64,000 nucleotides of DNA from Amorphus sp040750475 (GCF_040750475.1 NZ_JABJVY010000001.1:310001-374000), one strand, 5' to 3'. Counted from the first letter of the stretch, positions 9,935-19,555 are shown. A program made the numbers and translations. The notes: a model not told the origin generated them from the sequence alone.

Positions 9935-10785
9935 CGGAGCGGCTGCGCGACGTTGAGGCTCGCATCGGCACGGTGCATCAGCTCTCCGCCGTCATTACGG
10001 CGATGCGTTCGATCGCCGCCGCCCGAACCCGCGAGGCCCGTGCCCATCTGGACGGTATACGCGCCTATGCCACCACGATCGGGGCGGCGATCGGCGAAGG
10101 CCTGGCGGTGTTGCCGGAAGATGCCCGCAGTCGTCTCGACACCCCCATCACCGGCACCCATGCGATCGTCGCGCTGACGGCGGAGCAGGGCTTCGCCGGC
10201 GCCTTCTCCGAACACATTCTCGACGCGGCCGCTCGGCTTGCCGCAGCCGACCCGCCCGGCGCGACGGACCTCATGCTCGTCGGCGATCGCGGATTGATGC
10301 TGGCGACCGAGCGCGATTTGTCGATCGACTGGTCGGCGCCGATGGTGGTGCATGCCGGCCAGGCGGCAAGCCTTGCCGACCGGATCGTGGAGGCGCTCTA
10401 TTCCCGTCTCGACGCCGATGCGGTGGTGCGCGTCACCGTGGTGCATGCCGATCCGGAGGCCAGCGATCCGTCCGCCGTGATGGAAAAGCGGCTGGTTCCT
10501 TTCGACTTCAGCCGATTTCCGGTCGCCGAAACGGCGGAGACGCCCTTGATGACGCTGGAACCGCAGCACCTGCTCGCGCGGCTGGCGGAGGAATATGTCT
10601 TCGCGGAGATGTGCGAGGCGGTGATGCTCTCGTTCGCGGCGGAAAATGCCGCCCGCATGCGCGCCATGATCGCCGCCAAGGAAAATGTCGAGGACACGAT
10701 GGGCAAGCTGGTCGCCCGCGCCCGACAGGTGCGCCAGGACGAGATCACCGCCGAGATCATCGAACTGGCGAGCGGCGCGCGATAG
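9931..10785 (+). CDS. atpG: N-type ATPase gamma subunit
   Basis: 284 residues. The ATG at 9931 overlaps the atpA stop (ATGA); the same frame runs back through atpA only as a shadow. The N-terminal coiled coil (ERLRDVEARIGTVHQLSAVITAMRSIAA) and the C-terminal helix (SFAAENAARMRAMIAAKENV) are those of the rotating central stalk. Last gene of the operon. The atp genes overlap or are tightly spaced, indicating one transcript. Confidence 0.9.
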   Translation: MTERLRDVEARIGTVHQLSAVITAMRSIAAARTREARAHLDGIRAYATTIGAAIGEGLAVLPEDARSRLDTPITGTHAIVALTAEQGFAGAFSEHILDAAARLAAADPPGATDLMLVGDRGLMLATERDLSIDWSAPMVVHAGQAASLADRIVEALYSRLDADAVVRVTVVHADPEASDPSAVMEKRLVPFDFSRFPVAETAETPLMTLEPQHLLARLAEEYVFAEMCEAVMLSFAAENAARMRAMIAAKENVEDTMGKLVARARQVRQDEITAEIIELASGAR

Positions 10786-10799
10786 AGGCCGGAGCCCCG

Positions 10800-10814
10800 C
10801 TCGCCGCCGGCGAG
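10800..10814 (+). terminator. Possible terminator of the N-ATPase operon
   Basis: A 6-bp perfect stem (CTCGCC / GGCGAG) with a 3-nt loop starts 14 bp after the atpG stop and is followed by TCTTGTATTCT. The T content is modest, so this is a candidate only. Confidence 0.4.
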
Positions 10815-11221
10815 TCTTGTATTCTCCAGTTTTGGTTCCCACATCCAAGCCTTCCGGCAGAGACCCGCGACGCCGCAGAAACGTCATCGTTCCGCAAGGC
10901 CCGGGTCATCTTCACGTCATAACCGACTGTGATCGTAGGTGCTTGCGAGGGTTCGAGGAATCGGCCCCCAAAGCGCACAAGACCGGAGTTCGGGCGAACG
11001 TTTGTTCGAACGGATCGCCAATTCATCCCCGGCTTTGATGTCCGGCAAACGGCGTCGGGTTCGACGAAAGGCAGGCGATATCGCGGCCTTCGCGGCACGA
11101 GGCCAATTGGGCTGCACGACACGAAGCAGGGCCGCACGCCCACCGACACCTGAAGAGTTGAAGTGGGCACCTCACCGAGGCCGGCACGTAACCGACCGGT
11201 GACAACAACAAGAAGGGAACA
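10815..11221. other. Intergenic stretch without a supportable gene
   Basis: About 400 bp between atpG and the next small gene. Short frames on both strands show no recognisable protein and no good ribosome sites. It presumably holds the promoter of the gene at 11222. A GAAC-N8-GAAC pair near 10995 is one base off the alphaproteobacterial LexA spacing. Confidence 0.4.
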
Positions 11222-11449
11222 ATGATGAGGTTCACGTTTCTGACCCGCCCCGGGGGATACCGGGAAACCGACGGCCCGACCTTTCGCCTCGATCGGATCT
11301 GGCGTCGCAACACCAACGGCGAAGTGGAGATGAGCCATCTCCTCGACCGTAGCTACGATTATCAGTCAATGCGCGAGCTGCGCTGGCATCTTGCGGAGCG
11401 CTTCGGCGTGCCGGTGACCACGCTTCAGCTCGACCCGGTCACCGCCTGA
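11222..11449 (+). CDS. Small protein of unknown function
   Basis: 75 residues. A good ribosome site (AAGAAGGGA) stands 5-6 nt before the ATG pair at 11222/11225. The protein is charged, with no membrane segment or signal peptide, and ends with ELRWHLAERFGVPVTTLQLDPVTA. I do not recognise the family. The strong ribosome site and biased codon use argue that it is real. Confidence 0.55.
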   Translation: MMRFTFLTRPGGYRETDGPTFRLDRIWRRNTNGEVEMSHLLDRSYDYQSMRELRWHLAERFGVPVTTLQLDPVTA

Positions 11450-11590
11450 TATCGGTTCTGGGCAGGCGGACACCGCTCCGCTGCCCCGAAACGCTTCAAC
11501 ACGCGAGAGCCGTTCCGCGATTCCGTCGAATTGGGAACGGCTCTATGCTCTCCGCCGAACGATCACATCGAAAGGCTGGTGGGGAGCGAA

Positions 11591-12019
11591 ATGGGCATTC
11601 ACGACTTCATGGCCGCCTATAAGCGGGTCTGGGAAGGGCAGGATTCGCAGGGCTTCGCCTCCCTCTTCACGCCCGACGGGCGCTATCACAACACCCCGTT
11701 CCAAGTGCAGGCGACGCCCGAGGCGCGCGCCCAATATTGGGACCGGATCAAGCTCCAGGACGACATCTCCGTCCGCTACGAGGTGTTGGCGGAAACCGAG
11801 CGCGGCGGCATCGCCCACTGGAACGTGACCTATCAGGTCGCGTCCGAAGAGCTGTTTCAGATCTGGGCGAAATCCACCGGGACCGGCGTACCGGACCGCA
11901 AGCCGGGCGATCCGCTGCCGCGCATGGAGCTGGACGGGATGCTGGTCGCCGAATTCGCTGACGACGGGTTGGCGGAAGAGGTTCGGATCTGGTGGCACTC
12001 GATGCCGCAGCCGATATAG
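11591..12019 (+). CDS. SnoaL/NTF2-like fold protein
   Basis: 142 residues from the ATG at 11591, which has a GGTGGGGAG ribosome site. An upstream in-frame start adds 20 residues that do not fit the fold. The sequence has the alpha+beta cone layout of the nuclear-transport-factor-2 superfamily (DFMAAYKRVWEGQDSQGFASLF, YHNTPF, then paired strands ending ADDGLAEEVRIWW). Members are small ligand-binding proteins, isomerases or hydrolases, so the exact activity cannot be read. It lies near a cupin and a flavin monooxygenase but in a separate unit. Confidence 0.7.
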   Translation: MGIHDFMAAYKRVWEGQDSQGFASLFTPDGRYHNTPFQVQATPEARAQYWDRIKLQDDISVRYEVLAETERGGIAHWNVTYQVASEELFQIWAKSTGTGVPDRKPGDPLPRMELDGMLVAEFADDGLAEEVRIWWHSMPQPI

Positions 12020-12131
12020 GCCGGCCTCCTCGCGTCACACGCGACCCGCGAGCTCTTGTTTCGACGCGTTTCCGAACGGCGAACCGGTACCCGCTTCGCC
12101 TTAGCAGCTGCAAGCGAAACGAATTGCTCCC

Positions 12132-13130
12132 TCAATGCAGCGGCTTGGTCTCGCTGGGAAGGCAGCCGAATTCCGCACGGTAGAGCGCGGAAAAACGGCC
12201 GAGATGGAAAAAGCCCCAGCGGGCGGCGATATCGCCGATCGAGGTCTCCGGATCGCGGTTCAGCAGGGCGAACTGCACCTGCTTCAGGCGCTCGCGCCGG
12301 GCCACCGCCAGCGGCGACATCCCGAAGCTTTCCCGGAAAGCCAGCTGCAACGTGCGGCCGGTCACACCCGCTGCCTCCGCGATCTCATCCAGCCCGATCG
12401 GCGCGTCCAGGTTGGCTCGGATATAGTCGAGCGCTCGTTTGACGTGACGCGGGCGGGCCACGCGGCGCTCGTCCGCCAAAAGATGGCGTGCATTGCCCGG
12501 CTGATGGATCACGAACGCCGACAGAAGCTCGTCTTCCAGCAAGCGCTGGAATGGCACGGCCGACTTGGCAAAGGCGCGCCCATCATCGGCGGCCGCAAAC
12601 AATGCGCAGACGTGCGCACGCCAGCGCGCCAACTCAGGCCGAGCGAAATCGATCTCCGGGTCGAACCGGACCGGCCCGGATAGGCTGTGACCCGACAGGG
12701 TTTCGACCAGCCGGGATAGCGCGTTCTTGTCGACCTGGATCAGGATTTTTTCGCAGCCCTCATGCCAGCGCATGGCGGTGTGGCGATCGGGATTCAACAC
12801 GCTCGCGCGTTGACACGTCGTGGTCAGTTCGCGCCGTCCATGGCGGATGGTGGAGCCACCCGACACCGGAATCTGAAACAAATAGAAGGACCCGAGCTCC
12901 CCCGGCTCGATCGCCACATCGGCGCCATAACGGATGTAGTTCAGCGACAATTGCGCGCCGCGCACATGGTTGTGGCAGGCGTCGAGACCCGCCCCCGCGC
13001 GTGTAACGGCGAGGCGGTGGTCGCAGAAAGTGCGCGCGACGAAGGTGCGCGCTTCGTCGAGGTCTGTGCTCTTGAACAGTCGGAACCGGTCGAGAGGCGC
13101 CGGCGGTTCATGGATCTCGGTCGTCGGCAT
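12132..13130 (-). CDS. AraC-family transcriptional regulator
   Basis: 332 residues from the ATG at 13130. A TTG at 13181 would add 17 residues but lacks support. The N-terminal half is an AraC-binding-like sensor domain. The C-terminal ~100 residues hold two HTH motifs (LDEIAEAAGVTGRTLQLAFRESFGMSP; SIGDIAARWGFFHLGRFSALYRAEFG). It is divergent from the cupin and monooxygenase genes, with about 170 bp between, so it most likely controls them. Together these look like a small catabolic or detoxifying module. Confidence 0.85.
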   Translation of the reverse strand: MPTTEIHEPPAPLDRFRLFKSTDLDEARTFVARTFCDHRLAVTRAGAGLDACHNHVRGAQLSLNYIRYGADVAIEPGELGSFYLFQIPVSGGSTIRHGRRELTTTCQRASVLNPDRHTAMRWHEGCEKILIQVDKNALSRLVETLSGHSLSGPVRFDPEIDFARPELARWRAHVCALFAAADDGRAFAKSAVPFQRLLEDELLSAFVIHQPGNARHLLADERRVARPRHVKRALDYIRANLDAPIGLDEIAEAAGVTGRTLQLAFRESFGMSPLAVARRERLKQVQFALLNRDPETSIGDIAARWGFFHLGRFSALYRAEFGCLPSETKPLH

Positions 13131-13298
13131 GCAAGAATCATGCGGCTTGGCGATTTCGCCTGTCAAGCTGGCCTGCGACAAGGTGATCCGGGATCGGACT
13201 CAATCGGCTTGCGCGGTGAGATTGATTCGCATTCCGGATAATGCCCGCGCGCGCCGCAACGTAGGCTTGCCCCATAACCAAAAGGGGAGCCTTCATCC

Positions 13299-13745
13299 AT
13301 GAAACTCGAAGCAGGGGTTACAGAGGCCGCGGACGGCCTCAACGGCGCGGCCTGGAACGTCGTCGGACACACCTACACGCCCAAACTCCATTGCGATCAC
13401 GCCTTCGTCTGGCATGCCGTCATTCCCGACGGCACCTTCGTACCGCCGCACATCCACACCACCCAAGACGAATGGATCACGGTGCTGGATGGCGAGCTGG
13501 AGGTCGAGTTCGGTCCTGAGAAACACGTCGCTCAGGCCGGCGACACGATCCGCATGCCGCAGAACGAGGCGCACGGCATCTTCAACCGGTCCGGCAAGAT
13601 CGCCACCGCCGTCTTCAGCGTCGCCCCGGCCGGACGGCTCTACGCGCTGTTCGCAGCCCTGGACAACGTCACCGATCCCGCCGAACTCGTGCGCATCTCC
13701 GCCGAGCACGACGTCAACTTCCTGCCGCCGCCGGACGCCGCCTGA
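13299..13745 (+). CDS. Cupin-domain protein
   Basis: 148 residues, with an AGGGGAG ribosome site upstream. The cupin metal motifs are visible: PPHIHTTQDEWITVLDGELEVEFG (motif 1, His/His/Glu) and NEAHGIFNRSG (motif 2, His). The rest is short and without added domains, so it may be a small dioxygenase, isomerase or sensor. The FAD monooxygenase starts 38 bp downstream and is probably cotranscribed. Confidence 0.8.
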   Translation: MKLEAGVTEAADGLNGAAWNVVGHTYTPKLHCDHAFVWHAVIPDGTFVPPHIHTTQDEWITVLDGELEVEFGPEKHVAQAGDTIRMPQNEAHGIFNRSGKIATAVFSVAPAGRLYALFAALDNVTDPAELVRISAEHDVNFLPPPDAA

Positions 13746-13782
13746 TCGCGGCGACCGGGAACAGACCAGACGGAGACAGGAC

Positions 13783-15270
13783 ATGGTGACGAAAAAGAAA
13801 GTTGCCGTGATCGGCGGCGGCGTGAGCGGCCTGGCGGCGGCGAAAGCGTTCAATGAGAAGGGCCACGAGGTCCATGCCTTCGAGCGCACCCACGATATCG
13901 GCGGCGTTTGGGAGCCGTCGCGCTCCTACCCGGGCGTGCAGACCCAGTCGCCCAAGGATCTTTACTGCTACACCGACCACCCGATGCCGGCCGACTATCC
14001 CGAGTGGCCGAAAGGGCCACAGGTGCATGCCTATCTGCACTCGTACGCCGACAAACACGATCTGAAGCCGCTTTTTCACCTGAACACCAACGTCGCAGCG
14101 ATGACGCGCCGGGCCGACGGCAAGCCCGGCTGGACGCTGACGCTTGAAGGTCCCGACGGCGAACGTTCGGAGGATTTCGACTTCGTCGCCGTCGGCACCG
14201 GTCAGTTTTCCGACAAGAACATCATCTCGCATCCAGGCCAGGACGACTTCATCGCCCGGGGCGGCAAGGTGATGCACTCGTCGGAATATACCGATCCCTC
14301 GATCGTGCGCGGCAAGCAAGTGGTGGTGCTCGGCGCCTCGAAGTCCGGCACCGATATCGCCGTCAACGCCGCCCAGAACGAGGCCGCGTCCGTCACCCTG
14401 GTCTACCGGGAGAATGTGTGGCGCGTGCCTTATTTTATCGGCGGCATCAATTTCAAGCGGCTGCTCTATATCCGCGCCCAGGAAATGCAGTTCAACGGCT
14501 GGGGTCGCGGCCCCGTGGCGCGGACCGTGGCGGCGGCAACCAAGCCGCTAGTCTGGGCCAATTTCCGAGGCTTGGAAACGCTGCTGAAGTTGCAGCTCGG
14601 CCTGAAGAAATGGGACATGGTTCCCGACACGCCGATCGAGAAGGCGGTCTCCTGCTCCCTGCCGATCGTCACCCCGGGCCTGTTCGAAGCGTTCAAGGCC
14701 GGCACAGTGAAGCCGATCCGGGGCACCTTCGAGCGCTACGAGGGCGACGAGATCGTGCTGTCCACCGGCGACCGGGTGAAGGCGGACATCGCGGTGCTCG
14801 CCGTCGGCTGGAAGCTCGGCGTCCCCTATCTCGATCCCGCGTACCGAGACAAGCTGATCGAACCGGACGGGCAATACCGGGTGTACCGGCTATCGGTGAA
14901 CCCCGACCTGCCGGAGATGGGCTTCGTCGGCTTCAACTCCTCGTTCTGCTCGGTCCTGTCGGCGGAAATGATCGCCAACTGGCTGGTGCGCTATGCGGAC
15001 GGTCAGCTCGCCCACCAGCCGAGCCGGGCGGAAATGGAGGCCGACATCGAAGCGAACCTGGCCTGGCGGCGTACCGAGCGCCCGGCGGCGCAGGTCTATG
15101 GCGGACTTTGTTCCGCGCCCTTCCACTTCCGCCATTTAGACGAGCTGCTCGCCGATATCGGGGCGACCAAACGCAAGCGCTCCAACCCGCTCGCCGAGCA
15201 ATTCTCCTACCCGAACGCCGCTGCCTACGCCGAATTCCTGGCCTCGGCGCCGCAATATAAAGCCGCCTGA
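13783..15270 (+). CDS. Flavin-containing monooxygenase (FMO/Baeyer-Villiger type)
   Basis: 495 residues from the ATG at 13783; the frame reads further back through the cupin gene only as a shadow. The FAD Rossmann motif is at the N-terminus (VAVIGGGVSGLAAAKAF). The FMO-like signature region is HPGQDDFIARGGKVMHSSEYTD, and the NADPH Rossmann motif is VVVLGASKSGTDIA. Such enzymes insert one oxygen from O2 into ketones, amines or thioethers using NADPH; the substrate cannot be told. A terminator hairpin follows immediately. Confidence 0.85.
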   Translation: MVTKKKVAVIGGGVSGLAAAKAFNEKGHEVHAFERTHDIGGVWEPSRSYPGVQTQSPKDLYCYTDHPMPADYPEWPKGPQVHAYLHSYADKHDLKPLFHLNTNVAAMTRRADGKPGWTLTLEGPDGERSEDFDFVAVGTGQFSDKNIISHPGQDDFIARGGKVMHSSEYTDPSIVRGKQVVVLGASKSGTDIAVNAAQNEAASVTLVYRENVWRVPYFIGGINFKRLLYIRAQEMQFNGWGRGPVARTVAAATKPLVWANFRGLETLLKLQLGLKKWDMVPDTPIEKAVSCSLPIVTPGLFEAFKAGTVKPIRGTFERYEGDEIVLSTGDRVKADIAVLAVGWKLGVPYLDPAYRDKLIEPDGQYRVYRLSVNPDLPEMGFVGFNSSFCSVLSAEMIANWLVRYADGQLAHQPSRAEMEADIEANLAWRRTERPAAQVYGGLCSAPFHFRHLDELLADIGATKRKRSNPLAEQFSYPNAAAYAEFLASAPQYKAA

Positions 15271-15273
15271 CAG

Positions 15274-15299
15274 GTGGGGGCCGGAAAACCGGCTCCCAC
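15274..15299. terminator. Bidirectional terminator between convergent genes
   Basis: An 11-bp stem (GTGGGGGCCGG / CCGGCTCCCAC, one G-T wobble) with an AAAA loop, followed by TTT. It lies between the monooxygenase and the convergent P-type ATPase and can serve both. Confidence 0.75.
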
Positions 15300-15316
15300 T
15301 TTCCCTGGCTTTGCGG

Positions 15317-18067
15317 TTAACCGGATCCTCGCGCGAACAGCCCGACGATCCGCTTTTCGACCTCCACGATTACGAGCAGCGCAACGCCGGCACCGATGAT
15401 CACCGCGCCATCGGCTAAATCCAGCGGACGGCTGTCGAAGATCGCCTGGAACGGCGCCAGATAGGTGAAGGCGAGCTGCGCCACGATCACGATCGCAACT
15501 CCGCTCAAGACCGCGCGGGTGCCGAGCACGCCCTCAAAGGTGAGCGACGGGCCGTGCACGTAGCGCACGGAAAAGAGGTAAAAGATCTCCATCACGACGA
15601 GGGTGTTGACCACCATCGTGCGGGCGGTCGCCACGTCCAGGCCTCGCGCCGTCGCCCAGGCGTAGACGCCGAAGCTGCCCGTGACCATCAAGCCCGACAC
15701 GAACAGGATGCGCCAGAGCAGGCGGCCGGAGATGAGCTGCTGTCCGGGTGGCCGAGCCGGCCGCGACATGGCACCGGGCTCGGTGGGCTCGAACGCCAGC
15801 GTCAGGCCGAGGGCGACCGCAGTGATCATGTTGATCCAGAGGATCTGCACCGGCGTGACAGGCAGCGTCAGCCCGAACAGGATCGCCAGGATGATCGTCA
15901 TCGCCTCGCCGCCATTGGTCGGCAGGGTCCAGGCGATCACCTTGAGCAAATTGTCGTAGACTGTCCGACCCTCCCGCACCGCGGCGACGATGGAGGCGAA
16001 ATTGTCGTCGGCGAGCACCATTTCGCTCGCCTCTTTCGCCGCCTCGGTGCCGTTGTTGCCCATGGCCACGCCGACATCGGCGCGCTTCAGGGCCGGCGCG
16101 TCGTTGACGCCGTCTCCGGTCATGGCAATGACGGAACCATCCGCCTGAAGCGCCTCCACCAGGCGCAGCTTGTGCTCCGGGCTCACGCGGGCGAAGACGG
16201 TCGTCTCGCGGGCGTTTTCGGCAAACGCCGCGTCGTCGAGGCCGTCGAGATCGCGACCCGTCACCGCGCGCGGATCGTCGGCAAGACCGAGTTGGACCGC
16301 GATCGCGCGGGCGGTTGCCGCATGGTCGCCGGTGATCATCTTTACCCCGATGCCTGCCGCCCGGCATTCCGCGATGGCGGCGATTGCTTCCGCACGCGGC
16401 GGATCGATCAGGCCGACGAGGCCGAGCAGGCAGAGGCCGTGGTCGATCGTCTCCGGCGAAATATCCCGGGTCTCCGGGTCGGGCGTCGTCTTGGCGAGCG
16501 CCAACACCCGCTCGCCGGCATCGGCGAGTTCAGCCAGGCGTGCCTGCCAATAATCCCGATCGATCGGGCGAGGCCCTTCCGGCGACGCCGCCCATTCGCA
16601 CATCTCCAGGATCTGTTCAGGCGCCCCTTTGAGGTAGACGATCGGCGGCCAGCCTCCCTCCCGGGCGTTCAAGGTCGCCATATAGCGGTAGCGGGAATCG
16701 AACGGGATTTCGTCGAGACGGGTCATTTCGGCGCGCGCGGCCTCGGCGGAATGCCCGGCCTTGATGCCGAGCGCCACCAAGGCGCCTTCCATCGGATCGC
16801 CGACGACCTCCCAACCGGAAGGCCCCTCCAGAAGCTGGGCGTCGTTGCAGAGAAGGCCGGCCAGGCCAATCTCCTCCAGAACCGGAAAGGTGGGCGGATC
16901 GATCGCCGTGTCGCCCAAGCGAAAGCCACCTTCCGGCGCATAGCCGGTGCCGTCGACGGCCAGCCGCTCTTCGGCGGTGACGACGTCGCGGACGGTCATC
17001 TCGTTGCGGGTGAGCGTCCCTGTCTTGTCGGAGCAAATCACGGAGACGGAGCCGAGCGTTTCCACCGCCGGCAGCCGGCGGATGATGGCGTTGCGCCTGG
17101 CCATGCGCTGCACCCCGACGGCGAGCGTGATCGTCATCACCGCCGGCAGGCCTTCGGGGATCGCCGCCACCAGCAAGCCGACGACCGCCATGAAGGCGTC
17201 GTCCAGCGCATAGGTATCGGCGTAGACGGCGTACAGGAACACCAGCGCCGAGACCACAATCACCGCAACCGTGATCTGGCGGGCGAACACGTCCATCTGC
17301 CGGACCAGAGGAGTGGTCAGCGTTTCCACCGCGCCGATCATGGCGCTGATCCGGCCGAGCTCGGTCTTGGCCCCGGTTGCGACCGTGACGCCGATTCCGG
17401 CCCCCGCCGTCACAATCGTACCGGAGAAGGCCATGGACAGGCGGTCGCCCAGAGCGGCGCTCTCGCCGACCGGCTCGATGCCTTTGTCCACCGGCACGGA
17501 CTCGCCGGTCAGGACCGCCTCGTCGATGCGGAGATTGCGGGCGCGGATCAGCCGAAGGTCGGCCGGCACCCGGTCGCCGGCTTCCAGGAGCACCACGTCG
17601 CCCGGAACCACGTCGGCCGCCGGCACGTCCAGACGGTGCCCCCCTCTGAGCACCGAGGCATGCGGGTCGATCATGCCGCGGATCGCATTGAGGGCCTGCT
17701 CTGCCCGCCCTTCCTGGACGAACCCGATCAGCGCGTTGATCACCACCACGGCGAAGATGACGGCCGCATCGGTCGCATGTCCGATCAAGGCAGCCAACAC
17801 GCCTGCCGCGATCAGCACGTAAATCAGCAGATTGTGGAACTGCAGCGCGAACCGCAGAAGCGGGCTCTGCCGCTTGCCTTCCGGCAGGCGATTGGGTCCG
17901 TAGACCTCCAGCCGACGGGTCGCTTCGCCAGACGCGAGCCCATTCGGCGACGCCTCCAGCGCCGACAACACCTCGTCGACGGCGACGGCATGCCAGGCGG
18001 AGATCTCGCCCGGCGAACCATCCGCAAGCTTGGTCGAGCCACGTTCCAAAGCGGCCGGTGTCGTCAT
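15317..18067 (-). CDS. P-type (E1-E2) cation-transporting ATPase
   Basis: 916 residues. In order: cation-ATPase N-domain, TGES actuator loop (187-190), M4 PEGLP (304-308), phosphorylation site DKTGTLT (D347), hinge MTGDGVNDAPALKRADVGVAMG, and a C-terminal set of membrane helices. The overall type is P2 (Ca2+/Na+-pump-like). In M6 the motif reads NMITAVALG, so the Asp that follows the Thr in Ca2+ pumps is replaced by Ala; the transported ion is therefore uncertain. It faces the monooxygenase convergently, and cbpM lies upstream on the same strand. Confidence 0.9.
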   Translation of the reverse strand: MTTPAALERGSTKLADGSPGEISAWHAVAVDEVLSALEASPNGLASGEATRRLEVYGPNRLPEGKRQSPLLRFALQFHNLLIYVLIAAGVLAALIGHATDAAVIFAVVVINALIGFVQEGRAEQALNAIRGMIDPHASVLRGGHRLDVPAADVVPGDVVLLEAGDRVPADLRLIRARNLRIDEAVLTGESVPVDKGIEPVGESAALGDRLSMAFSGTIVTAGAGIGVTVATGAKTELGRISAMIGAVETLTTPLVRQMDVFARQITVAVIVVSALVFLYAVYADTYALDDAFMAVVGLLVAAIPEGLPAVMTITLAVGVQRMARRNAIIRRLPAVETLGSVSVICSDKTGTLTRNEMTVRDVVTAEERLAVDGTGYAPEGGFRLGDTAIDPPTFPVLEEIGLAGLLCNDAQLLEGPSGWEVVGDPMEGALVALGIKAGHSAEAARAEMTRLDEIPFDSRYRYMATLNAREGGWPPIVYLKGAPEQILEMCEWAASPEGPRPIDRDYWQARLAELADAGERVLALAKTTPDPETRDISPETIDHGLCLLGLVGLIDPPRAEAIAAIAECRAAGIGVKMITGDHAATARAIAVQLGLADDPRAVTGRDLDGLDDAAFAENARETTVFARVSPEHKLRLVEALQADGSVIAMTGDGVNDAPALKRADVGVAMGNNGTEAAKEASEMVLADDNFASIVAAVREGRTVYDNLLKVIAWTLPTNGGEAMTIILAILFGLTLPVTPVQILWINMITAVALGLTLAFEPTEPGAMSRPARPPGQQLISGRLLWRILFVSGLMVTGSFGVYAWATARGLDVATARTMVVNTLVVMEIFYLFSVRYVHGPSLTFEGVLGTRAVLSGVAIVIVAQLAFTYLAPFQAIFDSRPLDLADGAVIIGAGVALLVIVEVEKRIVGLFARGSG

Positions 18068-18278
18068 CGTCGGCGTTCCCAGATCACGATGAGTTGGCGT
18101 GGGAGGCGAGCTGGCGCCGAACGGGGCGGGAAACCGGTTCCCGCATTTCCGAATTCCGCCCCCAGCACCGTCGCCCCGTCATGCTGCATCTGCGAACAGA
18201 GAATGTCGACTTGACCCGATCATGACCATGACGCCAAAATCGCCTGCGGTGTGTCGCCGCGGGTGCTCTTGCCAAGGC

Positions 18279-18611
18279 TCAATCGTCCGGGCGTTCCGCA
18301 ATCCGGCTCAAGATCGCGTGCTTCACCGGCTCCGGTTGCTGCTCGATGGCTGCGACGATCCGCTTCAGTTCGGAGCGCAGGCCATGAACCTGATCGATCA
18401 GAGAGAGGATGACCGGCACCGCCTCCTCGCCGACCGCAAGCGTGTCGGTGAGATCGCAGACCAGCCGTACGCGCGCCACATCGATTTCCGTGTACGTGAC
18501 GAAGGTTTCGCCGCTGGCCGGCACGATCCAGCCTTCGCGAACCCAGGCGTGGAGTCGCTCCATCGTCAGCGTTTCGACGGCCGCAACCACCTGCTCCTCG
18601 GTATATCTCAT
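18279..18611 (-). CDS. cbpM: CbpM-type chaperone modulator
   Basis: 110 residues with a MerR-like HTH fold (YTEEQVVAAVETLTMERLHAWVREGWIVPA). It sits immediately downstream of the DnaJ-like cbpA with a 4-bp overlap, the classic cbpA-cbpM arrangement. In E. coli, CbpM binds the J domain of CbpA and inhibits its co-chaperone and DNA-binding activities. The same role is inferred here. Confidence 0.85.
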   Translation of the reverse strand: MRYTEEQVVAAVETLTMERLHAWVREGWIVPASGETFVTYTEIDVARVRLVCDLTDTLAVGEEAVPVILSLIDQVHGLRSELKRIVAAIEQQPEPVKHAILSRIAERPDD

Positions 18612-19555
18612 CGGCCCGCCTCCGTCGCCTTGCGGGGATTGTAGGCATGGCTCTTGCGCCAGCTTTCCATGAAGTCGGCAAGCTCGCTGTCGACCGTCTC
18701 CGGCAACCGGATCTGCAGCCGAACGAGCTGGTCGCCGTGACCGCTGCCCTGGCGCTTCTTCACGCCCTTGCCGCGCAGGCGCAGCGTCTGGCCGCCGCTG
18801 GCACCCTTCGGCACCGTCATCGTCACGCGGCCCGTGGTGGTGGGCACCTCGACTTTGCCGCCAAGCACCGCCTCGTCGATGGAGATCGGCAGATCGACGA
18901 CGATATCGTCACCCTGCCGCGTGAACTGGGGATGCGGCCGGACCGCGACCTCCACGAATGCGTCGCCGGCGGGGCCACCGCCATATCCAGGCCCGCCCTG
19001 GCCCTTCAAGCGAATGGTCTGGCCATCGCGCAAGCCCTCGGGGATCGCGATTTCGAGGCTCTTGCCGTCCGGCATCGTCACCCGCTTCTTGGAACCGGTA
19101 ACGGCTTCCAGGAAGTCGATCTCCAAATGGTAGCGAACGTCCTGACCACGCATGCGCATCGTGCGCTCGCCGGCACCGCCGCCCGCCCCGGCCGCGCGCG
19201 CCCGGGCGCCAAAGACTTCGGAGAAGAAGTCCGACATGTCGCCGAGATCGTCGTAGCCGGCGGACGTAGAGTAGTAGTGACCGCCCGGCGCTTCGGCATA
19301 GTCGCGATAATATTGCTGTTCCGGCCGCTCGGCGCCGGTGGCGTCGATCTCGCCGCGATCGAACCGCGCGCGCTTCTCCGCGTCGCCGACGATGTCGTAA
19401 GCGCTGGCGATATCCTTGAAGCGATCGGCCGCCTGGGCATTGCCGGGATTGAGGTCGGGATGGTTCTCCTTGGCGAGCTTGCGGTACGCCTTGCGAATCT
19501 CGTCCTGGCTGGCGTCCGGCTTCACGCCGAGAATGCTATAGGGGTTGTCTGCCAC
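18608..19555 (-). CDS. cbpA: Curved-DNA-binding / DnaJ-class co-chaperone CbpA
   Basis: 315 residues. The N-terminal J domain (NPYSILGVKPDASQDEIRKAYRKLAKENHPD) has the HPD motif at 32-34. A Gly-rich linker follows, then the two DnaJ C-terminal beta domains (MPDGKSLEIAIPEGLRDGQTIRLKGQG; VTMTVPKGASGGQTLRLRGKG). There is no zinc-finger domain, which separates it from DnaJ. It stimulates DnaK and can bind curved DNA. Cotranscribed with cbpM. Confidence 0.9.
   Translation of the reverse strand: MADNPYSILGVKPDASQDEIRKAYRKLAKENHPDLNPGNAQAADRFKDIASAYDIVGDAEKRARFDRGEIDATGAERPEQQYYRDYAEAPGGHYYSTSAGYDDLGDMSDFFSEVFGARARAAGAGGGAGERTMRMRGQDVRYHLEIDFLEAVTGSKKRVTMPDGKSLEIAIPEGLRDGQTIRLKGQGGPGYGGGPAGDAFVEVAVRPHPQFTRQGDDIVVDLPISIDEAVLGGKVEVPTTTGRVTMTVPKGASGGQTLRLRGKGVKKRQGSGHGDQLVRLQIRLPETVDSELADFMESWRKSHAYNPRKATEAGR

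Noticed and set aside
10983..11012. GAAC/GTTC cluster resembling a LexA box
   Set aside because: The alphaproteobacterial SOS box is GTTC-N7-GTTC; the spacing here is 8, and the downstream gene has no SOS flavour.
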